Counted from the stretch's first letter, positions 1-12,282 are shown. The stretch is DNA of 64,000 nt from Typhlomys cinereus (GCA_023101885.1 JALPQD010000514.1:1387427-1451426), one strand, 5' to 3'. Notes: generated from the letters alone by a model not told the origin. Numbers and translations: made by a program.

Positions 1-309
1 CTACCTCTGGTGTGTAGGCTGATAGTAGTATCTAGAGTAGATGTGCAGGAGAATGACAGACTTTAAAAGGTGCTCTTGTATAGCCATCTTGAAAAGCAAC
101 CTCCCTTTGGCCTGATGCCTTCCTAGCAGAGTGTGGGCTACTCCTCATTTACTATAGACCTGTTCTAGTACCAGACGTAGTTGAGCTTGCATTGGGATGA
201 AAATAGTGAAAGTCAGAACTTGTCAAGATGACAACAGAATTAAGATTTTTTTTTTACCATTGAGACTTCATGGTGATTAAGGGCATTAGACATATTCTAA
301 AAAATAATT
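1..309. other. No recognised feature
   Basis: Ordinary mixed-composition sequence with a short A/T run near position 250. I see no open frame, repeat family or regulatory motif I can defend. Confidence 0.5.
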
Positions 310-450
310 TATATTGCATGTGTATGCAGAGATCAGAGGATAAACCGTGGAAAGGCATTCTCTCTATCTTTGGGGCTCTAGGGATCTAACTCAGGTCATT
401 AGGCTTGCACAGAAAGCCCTTTTACCATCTGAACCATCTTGCTGACTCTA
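310..450 (-). repeat. tRNA-derived SINE fragment (B2/B4-like)
   Basis: Reads as the reverse complement of a rodent tRNA-derived SINE. The right end, gaaccatcttgctgac, is the inverse of the conserved 5' start with its box A. The stretch gggatctaactcagg inverts the box B region. It is diverged and lacks a clear A-rich tail, so the subfamily cannot be given. Confidence 0.5.
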
Positions 451-884
451 TTAGGCTCTTTCATGCATTTAAAGTACTAATATACTAAGTATTTTTCTTA
501 ACTTTTTTTTGAGACAGGATCCTGTCTTCTAAAGACAATAAAGAGCATCCATAGGACCCCTGCAGTTTTTCTTTCTAGTACACCTTAGTTTAATCCACTT
601 GTCATCAGTAATGTGCCATGGCTTGCACACTGTGACTAACTAAAACTCATGCACTATTCATAGGTTTCCTGCTTCCTTTCTGTCTCAGGGCCCTTCCCAG
701 GATGCTTTACTACACTTAAAGGTCATGTCAACTTAGACTCCGCTTGGACATGAAAATATCCTTGACTTTTCTTGCTTTTGATGACCTCAACAGCTTTTGA
801 GAATTTCCTTTCAGATGTTTTGCAGAATGTTCCTTTACTAGTATTTTTTCCTTGTGTAATTAGTCTTACTGTGTGTTTGTCTTC
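451..884. other. No recognised feature
   Basis: Unique-looking A/T-rich sequence between two SINEs. Nothing coding or repetitive is recognised. Confidence 0.45.
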
Positions 885-1175
885 GTGTGTGCACAGGTGC
901 ATGTGGAGGTCCAGAGGTTAATGTCAGGTATGACATCAAAGCTCTCTACATTTTTTTTGAGACATGGTCTTTCACTGAATCCAGAGCACACCAATTAGTT
1001 AGAAAGACCAGTAAACTGCAGAGATCCACTGGTCTCAACTTTTTCCCCCTGTAGTACTGGGGTTATAAGCACTTGCCACTACACCTGGCTTTCATATGGC
1101 TGTTGGAGATCCAAGCTCAGGTTCTCATGCTAGCATGAGGCAGTGATTTTACCAGCTATGTCATATCCCCAGTCT
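885..1175 (-). repeat. B4/RSINE1-type composite SINE
   Basis: The order of parts is that of an inverted B4 element. It opens with gtgtgcacaggtgcatgtgg, then gaggtccagaggttaatgtc, then a gagacatggtctttcactga B1-like middle, then ggggttataagcacttgcca, and closes with an inverted tRNA-like end near 1150-1175. B4 is known as an ID/B1 composite of mouse-related rodents. Divergence is moderate. Confidence 0.75.
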
Positions 1176-2164
1176 TCAACCAGTATTCTTTTTAATTAAC
1201 AACATACACCATAAAATTCATACAATTTAAAGTGTGTGGCCAGCTAAATTTAAAATGGTCCTATTGGTAGCTTAATTCTGTCCCACCTAAAATTTGTTAA
1301 CAAAACCAGATTCCTCCAGTTGTATACAAAACACTTCCAGATAGGAAATGTGTTATTTAAGTTCCATTTAGATGGTGAACTCAGCTGGTTCTGGGGAGCG
1401 TTTGTTTGAGCAGGGCATTAATGCATTTTGGCACAAGGGACTGGGAAGGTCATCTTGGGTTTGCTGTTGCCCTGGAAATGCTGAAAGGAATGAATTTGTT
1501 CTGGCATCTTGGACTGTTTTGGACACAGCTTCTAGCAGGGCACTTGTTACATACTGACTGAAGCAGTGCTGATGTCAGAAGAGCTTTGGAGAATAGAAAG
1601 GAAAATGGAAATAGATCTTTCACCTCCATGCAAGACCGGCAACAAATGGACAGAAAACAGAACTGAAAGCGGGATTCCCACTTGGGTTTCTTTGCCTGTA
1701 CTCCGGCCACTTTCATTCATTTATACAACAAATGCTTATTCAGTACCTGCCATGGCAGGTATTGTCATGCATGCTTGGAGTATAGCAAAGAGCCAAGCAG
1801 AGGAAATCATGCTGTCACGAAGCTGATGGTGCAGATACACAATGTGAGAGGTGCTAATTGGTTTGAAGAAGTATAAGCCAGGATAAGATGACAGAGGATG
1901 ACTGATGGGAGGTTTTCTGGAAAGTTCTCTCAGCTGTCATTTGAACTGACATAAGGATGCATGATTCAGTAAAAGTCTCTAAAATATGGAAGTTCCTTTT
2001 AGAAGTAGGAATCTTTTCCTGTCATCTTTTTTTCTTGTGGAAATTGGTTGAGAAATGGCTCAAGGTCCTATGGGCAGAGTATTTTGAACTACTGTTGTTG
2101 TGTGGTGCTGCACCATGAGAATGTAATAGTCAGTAAAATCCAGAGTCTCTGCAGCTTAAGAGAG
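1176..2164. other. No recognised feature
   Basis: About 1 kb of unique-looking sequence. Short open frames of 60-90 codons occur on both strands at 1372-1876, but they overlap one another and show no protein motif, so I treat them as chance. Confidence 0.45.
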
Positions 2165-2479
2165 GGCTCAAGAGGTAACACTTTGCTGTAGAAACTTGAA
2201 GGCTGGAGTTTGGATCCCCTAGCATCTGCATAAAGGCCAGATGGGCATAGTGGTCCACCTGAAGTCCCAGCACACAGTAGGTAGACAGAGGTTCCCTGGA
2301 GTAAGCTGGCTAGTTAGACTAGATCCATCAGTGATCTGTATGTTCTGTGAGAGGCCCTTCCTCAGAAAATCAAGCAGGAGTTAATCAAGGAAACAACCAA
2401 AGTCAACCTGTAGCCTCTACATGTGCACCTGCATATATACAAACACATGCAGACATGCATGCTCACATGCACACCACAT

Positions 2480-2517
<38 letters not shown>
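2165..2517 (+). repeat. B4/RSINE1-type SINE with (CA)n tail
   Basis: Forward copy of a B4-type element. It runs from the tRNA-like part ending gtttggatcccctagc, through a B1-like middle (cacctgaagtcccagcac), to the tail segment with cctctacatgtgcacctgc. It ends in a (CA)n run at about 2480-2517. The order matches the inverted copies at 885, 14550 and 21425. Confidence 0.78.
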
Positions 2518-2519
<2 letters not shown>

Positions 2520-3819
2520 CTCTGAGTCCATGGAAATGAAGACTTTGAGCAAGAAAAAGGTGGGAGTCGATTAAAGTAAGTCCTGTGAAAAGAGCTGGAA
2601 GGCATAGCTTGGGAAACTGAGAGCCTGGAGAAGGTATGAAGAGTGGAGAGCCAGAGCAATCTAGATGGTTTGGGAAGCTTTCCTGGAAGAAACCATTCTT
2701 GGCCTGAGAACCAACACAGGTGGTGGGGTGAAGAGAGGTAAGGATGAGTTGTCAGGAAGGCCAATGGGCGTGGGCACAAGGAACAAGAGGATTGTAGCAA
2801 GGAGGCTGTCATTTACTAGTGTGGGAGGAAATGTTAAATCACTTGTTAACATCCTGTTCTTGGAGGTGGAAATTCTTATTATCACTGTAACTGTTCAGTA
2901 AATGCAATCACATGAGAATAATCTGGAAGCCCCCTCCAGTTGACTATGTGTGACTGTTTTTTGAACTTAGTATATGTTGGATTTTACTAGATAATAACTA
3001 GTACAAGTAGCTGAGAACGTGAAGAAATGGTTCACATTTCTGCATTAATAGAAAAAAGCCACCATTTTTAGAAAGAGATTTTTTGACCTCAAGACATGGA
3101 GGGTTCTTCTATTTTTTTTTTCTTCTTTTTCCCCAAATATCATTAGGTGGAATTTCAGAGGAAGCATTTGGAAGAATTATACGGTAGGGTTCAGAGAGGC
3201 AAAACAGCCCTCGGGAAATGTTTTTTAATCTAATCTCATGAATTATCTTTGTTTAAAGCTTCTCCTCGGGTACATTCAGTTACTTAATGTTGCTCATCAT
3301 CCTTTAAGAGTGTTTTGATATGACATCCTCAGAGTCAAAGAACTTTCTGAGGACTAAAGATGCTCTTGTTAACGAGACAAAAAAAATGCCTAATGTCTGG
3401 CTTTTAAAGCATTTCTATTGCCTCCAGAATGTGCAGAAGAAACTGGAACATCTTTAATGGAAGATTGATGACAGTTATGAGGGTCACTGATAGTGAGGGT
3501 AGAGGAGTTGGGGTGCTTTTCTTCACGGTTGGAATTTTCTTAGACTCTGACCCCTGTCTCCAGGTGTTAGGCTGCTTAGTCAATGACTGTGTGCTGAGTT
3601 TCGCATTCCCATTAGTCAACTTCATTGACTAATGGCAAAAATATTATTTGTTAGTACAAGGTAAGAAAAGACAATGTAATGCCATTGCTGAAGTTTCAGA
3701 TTATTTTCTCCTCTTTCTTCTCTTTCTCTCTCTGTTTGTTATATAAGTCACAACAGACCTTGGAAAGGGCTAAAGAATAAAAGAATACACATAGGATTGC
3801 TAATTTAAGTAAATTCTTT
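2518..3819. other. No recognised feature
   Basis: About 1.3 kb of non-repetitive sequence. The part at 3140-3360 is not A/T-biased and shows no repeat signature, so it could be conserved non-coding DNA, but I cannot test that here. No convincing exon. Confidence 0.4.
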
Positions 3820-4002
3820 TCCTTTTAAATATTTTATTTCTGTTTATGAGAGAGAGAGTACATGCATGTGCATCTCTTGGTCCACAGACAGAATTTATTA
3901 GACAACGTTGGGGAACCAATTCTCTCTTTCCAACATGGGTTTCCAGAAATTGAACTCAGGTCACCAGAGTTCTTTATCTGCTGAACTGTCTCATATTCCC
4001 CT
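3820..4002 (-). repeat. tRNA-derived SINE (B2/B4-like)
   Basis: Starts with an inverted tail, (T-rich)-gagagagagagta. It passes through gaaattgaactcaggtcacc, an inverted box B, and ends gctgaactgtctcatattcccc, the inverted 5' head. The GA-rich tail is shared with the copies at 13360 and 46105, suggesting one subfamily. Confidence 0.6.
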
Positions 4003-4829
4003 AAAAAATTTCACAAAGGAAAATCCTTCTTTAAAACACTGAACTTTGTATCAACAAGTTGGCTCATACTGTTCCCAAACCTAGCAACCTGGGTTAAATC
4101 GTGGAACCCACATCATAGAAGAGACTCAACTTCTGAAAAACCACGGCCTTTTATATTTGGACACCGTTGACGTTTGTCTACATGTTGCCAATAAATTCAG
4201 GACATAAGAACTAGGAGAACAAAGGGGTTTTGTTCTTTCTTGTGATTCAGTTGGTTTTTACTCCCGCTTGGCAGGAGATTTCATACCAACACCAGGACTC
4301 GAGGGAACTGGCAACACTATATCCACAGGGATTGCTGAGAGAGAGGCAAATATCACTTTCCAGACTGCAAGTTTATCCAAGTATGCTGAAATATGCCAAA
4401 CTTATTGAATCAGCTCTCTCCATCGATCCACCTGCTCACACAATGATTCTACCCACTATGAACTTCTGTCTTCCCACATCAATCAACCTCTAGTAAGCAT
4501 GCTCATGGCTTGCCTCAGCTACTAATTCTTTACAGATGTACTCAAGCCGAACCTTCAGTTGTCTAGTTGACACCCATCTTTCTGGTAGCTTCAAACTTGT
4601 TGACTTGGTTGTATTGCTTATAGTTTCAAGAGTTGTATTGTTGAGTAAAAATCTAGTATTGAAGACTATGCTTTTAAAAACTTGCAAAAGGGATAAACAT
4701 GCATTACATAGAGATTGCACTTTTAGATTCTCCTACAATTATTCAATACATGTGTTTGTGTTGAGAATATGTGTGTTTTTATACAAAACGATTTTATATT
4801 ATTTGACTTGCTCCCTAGCTTATTTTCTT
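4003..4829. other. No recognised feature
   Basis: Unique-looking sequence. Short open frames near 4230-4868 have no recognisable domain and no codon bias I can see. Confidence 0.4.
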
Positions 4830-5300
4830 CATGACGCTAACATTGTGAGTCCATTTTTCATTCCATAATACATGATTCTACATTAGTAGTTTCAGTGGCA
4901 AATGCTATGCTATTTTAGGGTGGTTGTTTTCAAATAAGCTTTTATTATAAGAAAATTGGCTTACGTCCATTATCACAATGGTACAGTGCTAAACTTTCTG
5001 GTGTCAGATTATTGCTCGAAGATGCATTTTTAGAAGTTGAATTGCTCAGTGTCCCATGTAAATATTTGAAAGGCTTTTACTGTATATTGCCACATGATTA
5101 CGTTAGAATAGCAGATCGAGACTGAATGGCCATCAACTGCAAGATTGTCACATTCTGTTTCCCCTCACATCCCATCTTCATTAATATTGTATGTCACCAT
5201 TTTTTTAAATCTTATCTAATAGGCAAAGACAAGTATCTGTTGGACTTATTTCCCTATGCCCTATTTACTTTGAGAATACTATGCTTTTACACAAGTCGGT
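4830..5300 (+). repeat. Ancient L1 (L1M-type) 3' end fragment
   Basis: Several phrases follow the 3' end of old mammalian L1 in order. tagaagttgaattgctcagt corresponds to the 'aagtggaattgctgggtc' block and tatattgccacatg to 'atattgccaaattg'. Then cttatctaataggcaaagac corresponds to 'ccaatctgataggtgaaaa'. Heavily diverged, so an old insertion. Confidence 0.55.
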
Positions 5301-5784
5301 TCATAAGTGCATGAGGGAAATTCATCACCATATTCTGTTGAATCTTAGCACTTGGCTGAGCAGATAAATAGGGTAATAAGATGGTGTTGACCTTAGATTC
5401 TGATTGCAGAGAATAGACGAGAGGGAGTCTTGGAAATTCATATCTTATTCTCATGATTCGTGTCCATGATCCTGGTAAGGAAATTTACTCTTGTGATGTT
5501 CCCATCACAGGCAACATAAGCCTATGTAATTTCAACTCTCTGGTTCATGTAGAGTCAATAGTGTTTATTCAAGCCCTGAGGATGCTGGGTTTTGTAGTCC
5601 CTAAAGATATATTTAAGATAACATTTATGTAAAGTTGTTCAATTCCCAAATTTGAACTTTTCATACCGTTGAAGAACATAAAATCTGACTAGAGGGGCAT
5701 TTAAACTTGTCCCATGTTTGCAATCTGTCCCATAAAAGAGTAAAAGGCTTGCTCAAAATCCATTTTATCCCAAACAACAAGAGA
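5301..5784. other. No recognised feature
   Basis: Unique-looking sequence with no repeat or coding signature that I can support. Confidence 0.4.
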
Positions 5785-5952
5785 TTTCAGAGAGTAAGAT
5801 GTCTGCTTGCAAAGCTGGTGACCTGAGTTTGATCCCTGGAAGCCCACATGGTGAAAGGAGATAGCTGACCTCCAGTTTTCATTTGACCTCTTTCCATGTG
5901 TCATGACTTGCTGCATACTCACATTCTCCTCTAATAAATAAAATCTCAAAAA
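5785..5952 (+). repeat. tRNA-derived SINE (B2/B4-like)
   Basis: Forward tRNA-like head with a box-B-like gagtttgatccctggaa, then cccacatggtg, a tgacctcc segment and an A-rich end (aataaataaaatctc). The first bases of the head are poorly preserved. It resembles the copies at 13586 and 18104. Confidence 0.6.
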
Positions 5953-6768
5953 ATCTGGGGTAACTAGAGAACCTGAGGGAAAAATGTGTCCATGACCACC
6001 ATACTGATCATATTTCTTGTAGCTTGGAATGCTCGCACCTACAAGTGAGAGGTGCCAACATCTCCTGTTCTCCTAAACATGTCCACAATGTGGACAGCTT
6101 TTAGGCCAGAAAAAGTGAACACACTGAAAGTGCCTGCAGGGTAGAATGATACTGAAATGGGGAACAGTGTGAAGTACTCTTGATTTGGTGCCATCACATC
6201 TGAAACATTTTGCCTTTCACATGGTTTTTCTCCCACCTGCCATCTAGGCTTCCTAAGAACTTTGTATTTATGTGTACCTAATTCTTCCAGGTCAGAAACT
6301 GAATTAAACTTTGGACTCTGTATTCTTGTTTGCATATGAAGATGATGATACTTGTCGATGATCCTGACTAGGTGCCCTGAGGTATGGGAGGAGGTGGTTT
6401 AAGGAAAGTCAGCTTTATGTCAATGGGCTTTTAATCTAAGTCTGTAGAAGGTTTTTCTTTATGGGACATTAATTATCCATGTGGAATTGGTTCTTACAGC
6501 TTTGAGCCAGCCACTTGATAGTTTTGTTTTCCAGACCAAACTAAGATGTTGATGAAGTGGAGACATGGTTAATATCACAGATGATGGTTCTAGGGAATGA
6601 AGATTCTGAAAGAAATTAGAGTGTGTGCTTTGAAGTGGGTGGTAGAGACACAGGGTATGTGGGGAAGAAAAGAAATTGTAGAAGCAACCATTGCTTCTGC
6701 AGACATGGGGTGTGGGCTGAAATGACTGAATCTCATTACCTCTGCTTCCTAGATAAATTTTCAACTGG
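5953..6768. other. No recognised feature
   Basis: Unique-looking sequence. Reverse-strand open frames of about 100 codons at 6039-6335 and 6459-6764 lack motifs and flank no splice-like structure, so I do not call genes. Confidence 0.4.
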
Positions 6769-7119
6769 TGTTAGGGACTGAGTTGTGCGCCCCCACCTCC
6801 ATACTCAGAGACTGAAACCCTTATGTCCACAGTGATGGTATTTGGAGATGGGGCCTTTGGAGAATAGAACATGAACGTAAACACCCATGATAAGATAAAT
6901 TCCCTTAGAAGAAGATTGAAGATGGATTGGTCTTTTTATCTGTTGTATGAAGACAAAATAAAAATACAACCATCTACAAACCTCAAAATGATTCCTCACC
7001 AGATATCAAACTCTCCAGTACCTTGATCCTGGACTTCTCAGCTTCTAAAACTTTGAAAAATATCTGTTACTTATACCACCCAGTTTGTGGTGTTGTGTGA
7101 CAGCAGCCGAGCTGACTCA
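6769..7119 (+). repeat. MLT1-type MaLR LTR
   Basis: Begins tgttagggactgagttgtg and continues with gtatttggagatggggcctt. It then has the 'ttgatcctggacttctcagc' phrase and ends cacccagtttgtggtgttgt followed by gacagcagcc. This is the classic order of MLT1 LTRs across mammals. At about 350 bp it is nearly full length. MLT1 predates the rodent radiation, in keeping with its divergence. Confidence 0.85.
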
Positions 7120-8554
7120 CTGAGCTTGACAGAGACACTGGAAAAACCAGGAGGCCACGACACTGGTGTAGACATTTTCATGCTAGGAGTGGCAAGTACT
7201 TTCTGGAAGATAATGTTAATCGCTCATACCAGGATTCCCTTAGTCAAGCTAAGTATTCTCTGGTCCAGTTTTATTGTGACCTAGGTAAACAAAAAGAGGG
7301 TAATTGATCTGGGTATAAAAATAATATTTATGTTTCTGGCTAAACTCCAAAAGCTGACATTTTCTGGTGATGGGCAAAACCAGAATACCTGATGCATATA
7401 AATACACAACAAATAAAAGAGAATTGAATGAGTTTTACCTTATGGTGAAGCATCATCCTGGATTTAGAAATCTAGAGGTTAAGTGTTTCTTTGCAGTTTC
7501 TAACATCTTGCCACTCTGTAGGAAACCAACCTCAGGTATGTTTCTTCTCCCTATGTGTTAAAAAGGGTGAGAAGCAAACATGTCCCTCTTCATGTGGGAA
7601 GAGAAGAAAGAAGGGTCAGGGACAGCATAGTCCTGTGAGAGCTCTCCACTGCACTGGATCACACAGTGCTGTCCCCATATAAGAGGCTACAAGGATCTGA
7701 CATACCCATATCAGCCTAGAGGCACCTCTTTCTGACCAATCTGCTTAGAGTAAATCACCCCCAACCCCTCTCTACATGTGGTCATAGCTTTGTTTAGAAA
7801 CCCTTACAGATATTTCCAAATGAAAGATTTTGTTTTTGTGTTCCTTCAGAAACTGTTTCAGTAGAAGCCGACTGTCATCCCCTTGTTACTCCTTGCAATC
7901 CTTTTGTGAAGAAAGCACAAATTATCTTGCTTTGTGGGATGAGTTTAGAAGACTTCATAGACGAGGCACTATGTTCTTGAAGCCTTATGATAGAATTTGT
8001 TAGCATGTATCAGGCAGAATGTTTTGGAGAGTAATATAGTAGGGTAGGGGAAATGGGATAGTTAGAGAGATGGAGACACTATGTCAGGCAGCATGGCATG
8101 TTCAAGAACAGAGGAGATGAGAAGATGGTATTCAAGGCATGAATTTGCCCTGAGGATCTGAAGCAGAAGTGTGATGTCATTAAATGTGGTTTCAAAATGT
8201 CATGTGGTCTCTTGAGTGGAAAATTGTATAGGAATATGAGAACTGGAAGCAGGTTTTGAGATGACAGTATAAATGGGGTGAAGAAATACATGAAACAGAG
8301 CAAACAAACAAAACCCAATCCATACAGTTGAAAGATCACAGAAAGGAAAAGTAATGGCACCAGGTACTTGGTATTTTCAAAGTGCTCTTCTTTTGTTTTT
8401 TACTTTGAAATTTATGCAGTAAAGCAGAAAGGTTGGTCTTTTCTCCATTTTCCAAAAAAAAGTAACAGAGGTTCAGATACTGGTACAGAACTGATGACAG
8501 AAACTTGAGATCTGTTGTTGTGGTGCCTTCATAATCCTTTTTTGAGAATTGTAA
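7120..8554. other. No recognised feature
   Basis: 1.4 kb of unique-looking sequence. The frame at 8336-8605 on the minus strand (89 codons) has no recognisable domain. No repeat is evident. Confidence 0.4.
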
Positions 8555-8740
8555 TAGTTGGTTATAAGTGTCAACCTGACAGTGGAAGGCTTGAGCTCTG
8601 GGCACAGTTGTGAAGAATTAGTAATTGAGTTAAGCCCTGAGCAAACCCGCAGGAGACTGATTTATGGTGAAGGCCCAACTCATGGTAGATGATCCTATTC
8701 CTTGGGCAGGTAAATAAGGTGGAAGGGGGTGATTCAGGGA
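8555..8740 (+). repeat. Rodent interspersed repeat fragment (probably LTR-derived)
   Basis: Contains taagtgtcaacctgacag, then ttagtaattgagttaagcc, and gaaggcccaactcatggtag. In this order they match a common rodent repeat that carries 'gtgtcaacttgacac ... gggcccagcccattgtgggtgg'. I remember the sequence better than its name, so I give no subfamily. Confidence 0.5.
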
Positions 8741-8784
8741 GTTGGCATTCTGGTCTAGCAAATGAAGATTATTATTCTTTCATT

Positions 8785-9185
8785 GTAATGGTTACTTATA
8801 ACTATTGCTGTAAGAGAGAGCACCCAAAGTCAAACAATTTAAGGGAGAAAGGGAGATTTATTTAACTTACAGTTCCAGAGGGGAAAGCAGATTTTCACGG
8901 TGGAAATGGCATGTCCAAAGCTGGAGACAGGCTACGTCACACCCATCCAAGAGGCCAGTGGGAAGGAAGATTTCTTGAGTCTCTCTTTTCCTTTTCAGTC
9001 TTCTGTTCTGTGGCTCATTTTATGTGGTCTGCTACTGGGAGGTTCCAATGGGATCTCTGTAGGTTCTGATCTTTGTATTAGCCAGATAATCTCTTCGGGT
9101 GGGTCTCAGCTGATCTTAGTTGATGCCAGATGTGTCAAGTTGACATCTAGGATTAACTATCACACTCATGAGTGTGGTGTGGCCA
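8785..9185 (-). repeat. MaLR/ERVL-type LTR-like repeat
   Basis: Opens with ggttacttataactattgct, then gagatttatttaacttacag and ttccagagg, the inverse of the 3' end of a frequent rodent LTR-like repeat. It closes with gtcaagttgacatctagg and attaactatcacac, which invert that repeat's other end. The middle is too diverged to align by eye. Confidence 0.5.
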
Positions 9186-9552
9186 GTTCTCTTGGACCCT
9201 GCTGTTGTTATGAGCTCTCCTGTTAAACTGGACTAAAGTATATGGCTAGATAGTCATAGACAAGAATAAAGTTGCTTATTCCCTAAATTGTTTGGTTGTG
9301 AATTTATCTGTGATATGTAGCTTAACTGTGATAGCAATTAATTAAATTTGTGGAGAAAAGAAAATGGCTTCATATCTCATTTTCTTATTTACATAGTGGT
9401 GAAAAGGACTAAAGTATAATTTAATGTGGATATGATATAAGTTTGAGACCTGGGGCAGGATCTAAGATAGTGAGTGTGGTTAATCCCCCCCTCCACCTGC
9501 AGTGTGACTTTCGGTGGTTTCTGTGACTAAAGGCCACCCACAGCCCAAAAAT
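9186..9552. other. No recognised feature
   Basis: A/T-rich sequence directly upstream of a SINE. Nothing recognised. Confidence 0.4.
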
Positions 9553-9567
9553 AAAAATAGTAAATGG

Positions 9568-9817
9568 GACCAAGAGATGGCTCAGGGGTTGAGACTCTGC
9601 TTTATAAACTGAAGGTCCTGAGTTCAGATCCCAGACCCTACATAAAAATGCCAGGTGGAAATGGCAGCAGCCTGTATTTCTGACTCTGAAAGGTGCAGCC
9701 TGGAAAATCCCAGAGTTAAGCAAAAAGGTGGTAGAAGCAATCCAGGATGATTCCTGAAGTTAACCTGGTTCCTCTACAGATGACCTCCATACCGTGTCCT
9801 CTGATACATACACATAA
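9568..9817 (+). repeat. B2-like SINE with intact target duplication
   Basis: Head gagatggctcaggggttgag has a box-A-like tggctcagggg, and gagttcagatcccag carries box B. The long body includes aaaaatgccaggtggaaatg, gaagcaatccaggatgattc and cctctgatacatacacat. The 15-bp target duplication aaaaatagtaaatgg lies at 9553-9567 and 9818-9832, so both borders are exact. The same body recurs at 12024, 29255, 38256, 41756 and 54536, defining the main SINE family here. Confidence 0.85.
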
Positions 9818-9832
9818 AAAAATAGTAAATGG

Positions 9833-11689
9833 AAAACTCCATATACTGTACAATGTTATGATTATCCCATTTTTATTATTATTTATTTTTAATCTCTTAA
9901 AGTCTAATTTTCAAATTCAGCATTACTATATGTGTGTAGCAAAGGAGAAAACACAGTGTTTGTTGGGCTCAGTTGTCCGAGGTTCTGGGCATCCACTATG
10001 AATCATAGAACACAGGTGAAGGGAAATTTCTACTACCACAGTCCTGGACCAATCAACTCCCCATCTTCAGCCCACTTTTTATGACCTTCATTGGTTACAG
10101 AGGCATAAGGGGCAAGATGAGATGAGTGCTCCATAATTTAGTTTTGTTCATCAGAACCCACTGAGAGTCTTTGTCTATATCAGGAATCACCATTTTATGT
10201 AAACCATTCAGTGGCACTTTAAAACGCTCACAATACTGTATGAATGTCATATTTATCTAGTCCCAGTATATATGTACCATTCCAAAATAAAACTCCTTAC
10301 CTGTTCTGTGGTTTCTCATCATGGTTCTTCTGGCAAACACATTTTCTGGGGAAATAAGGTAAAGAAATCTTAGATTCATTCTTTTAATCAATAAATAATT
10401 GTGCACCTCTCCTTGCCAAGAATTGATTTGGTCACATGAAATATCAGTGATTAAAATACATGAGCGTCCTTCCTTTGCATGCTTTTGCTCTGCAGGGGAA
10501 AGCAGAATGGAAATTGAGTAGTAAACAGACTAAATAAATTATGTTGTCTGTGAGGATGTAGTAGGTGCTGTAGAAAAATAAGAATAGAGCAAGACAGTTC
10601 TGGAATATTGAGATGGAGGACAGTCTATAGGATTCAATAGTAAAGAAAGGTATGCCTTTTTTATTCTTCCTACTGCCCAATCCCATTCCACATCCTGCCC
10701 TACTTCACACGTTCCCCTCTCCAGCCAGTCTTCCTCCTATTTTCACATCTTTTTGCTCATGTGGCCCACTGTGTTTCATCTGGGGTGCCTGTATTGGCAA
10801 GCCACTGGGTACTTGCTGTGGCATGGATGAGTTATCAGTGGGTAAATCATTGAGGAAAATGGTTTTGAAAAGCTAGAATTGGAGCAGACTGGGAGTATCC
10901 AGGCATGAAGGCATAGTTGGGTCACAGCCTCCCCAGGGGTGGGCAAGCAGCTTGGTGCCATTGTTCTGTTTTCACCAGGGTCTTCTTAGTGTCTGTTCAT
11001 CCAGGATTTCATTGTTTTGAGTCTTGTTTTTGAGATTCATGTGTCTATCTCTCTGTGTAGACAAAGAGATCTTTCTAGCTAAGACTACCTGATTAACATT
11101 GTGGGTATATTAGATCCTTCTGGGCTGTGAGCAACTATGGGTCCCAAGCAACCCTGGACTCCCCCTTCAATCTAGAGTCAAAGTTGTTAAGTCTTATAGA
11201 CTATACTCGATTAGCTAGGGATTGTTTTCTTCTAGAATATTCTAGACATCTTTATAGGTCAGAAATTATTAGTTCTCACATCCTTCTGTGCTTCTGGTAG
11301 TGTACCCCCTGAAACTTCCAGGAGAAGTTGGAAGTCAGCCAGACTTTCCACAATACCTCCTTGAAGGAGCCTGCTTGGTTTGGGAGGATAACATAGCTGA
11401 CTCATAAGCAGATATGAGGGGAAAAGGGGAGACAGGAACTTCTGCAATACCCCATAACACCATTAGGATACTTCTACTTGAAAAATCACTCATTTAACAT
11501 GGAGATAATTATGGTAGTGGCTTCTGAAATATCTCCCCAGACCTGTTTCTTGAATGTCAGTCACTCACTGGTGGCACTGGTTTACTTAAAAATGTAAGGC
11601 CCAGTGGGTGGCTGTAGGTAAATAGACGGTGGGGCTCTGAAATGTCTCATCAGCTTTTGGTTTTTGAAGTGCTCTGTTCTTCCTAGTCT
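9833..11689. other. No recognised feature
   Basis: 1.85 kb with no firm annotation. A C/T-leaning part at 10640-10760 could belong to an old antisense L1, but I could not anchor it. Open frames near 10444-10961 are short and motif-free. Confidence 0.35.
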
Positions 11690-11865
11690 GTCATGATGCG
11701 AGCAACCTAGACCACATGCCTTCACTGTCCTGAACTGTGGTGCCCCACCATGCCTTCCCAACCATGATGGGCTGAATCCTTCTGACGCCATGAGCCAACA
11801 GGAAAAAAAGACATCTTCCCTTAATTTTATGTCTACAGGTATTGTGGTCACTGCAGTTCTAGTGT
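11690..11865 (+). repeat. Rodent MaLR-type LTR fragment
   Basis: The stretch gtggtgccccaccatgcctt, then ccatgatgggctgaatcc, then gccatgagccaacagg, then ctacaggtattgtggtcac follows the 3' half of a common rodent MaLR LTR ('caccatgatg... gagccaaaataaa... caggtattttgtcac'). The AATAAA is not preserved. It resembles the fuller copy at 34830. Confidence 0.55.
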
Positions 11866-12023
11866 AGTTCTTCAAAGTCTTTTAGCAAATGAAGCACCTA
11901 TAATTAGGCTTTTGCAGCTCAAGTTGGTAAATAGAAAGCAGTTAGACATGTTGTTTATTCATTTTGCAATGTTAATGATGTCCAGTGTGCAACAAGCTCA
12001 TTTCAGAAACGCAATAAAAATGC

Positions 12024-12222
12024 AGGGCTGGAGAGATGGCTCAAGGGTTAAGATTTTGCCTTGAAAGCTGAATGTTCTGAATTCGGATCCCAGGTCCCAA
12101 GTAAAAATACCAGGCAGTGGCCTGCCCTTCTGGCCCTGGATGGTTCCTGAAATCTTTGGTCCTCTACAGGGACACACAATACCTTCTGATACACACACAG
12201 ACACACAGACACACACACACAC
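12024..12222 (+). repeat. B2-like SINE ending in (CA)n
   Basis: Starts gggctggagagatggctcaa and carries gaattcggatcccaggtccc as its box-B region. It has the body phrases aaaaataccaggcagtgg and cctctacagggacacaca, then a (CA)n run at 12191-12222. A piece of the usual body ('agcgaaggaagaagg') is missing, so this copy has an internal deletion. Confidence 0.8.
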
Positions 12223-12282
12223 AAATAGATGGATGGATGGATGGATGGATGGATGGATGGATGGATGGATAGACGGATAGAC

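Noticed and set aside
2480..2517. Z-DNA-type (CA)n as a regulatory site
   Set aside because: It is the tail of a B4 SINE and needs no separate function. The same applies to the (CA)n and (TG)n runs at 12191, 19938, 41990 and 50255.
9568..9640. tRNA gene
   Set aside because: Box A and box B are present, but the sequence continues into a SINE body with an A-rich tail and target duplications. The same holds for the other SINE heads, and no cloverleaf acceptor stem closes.
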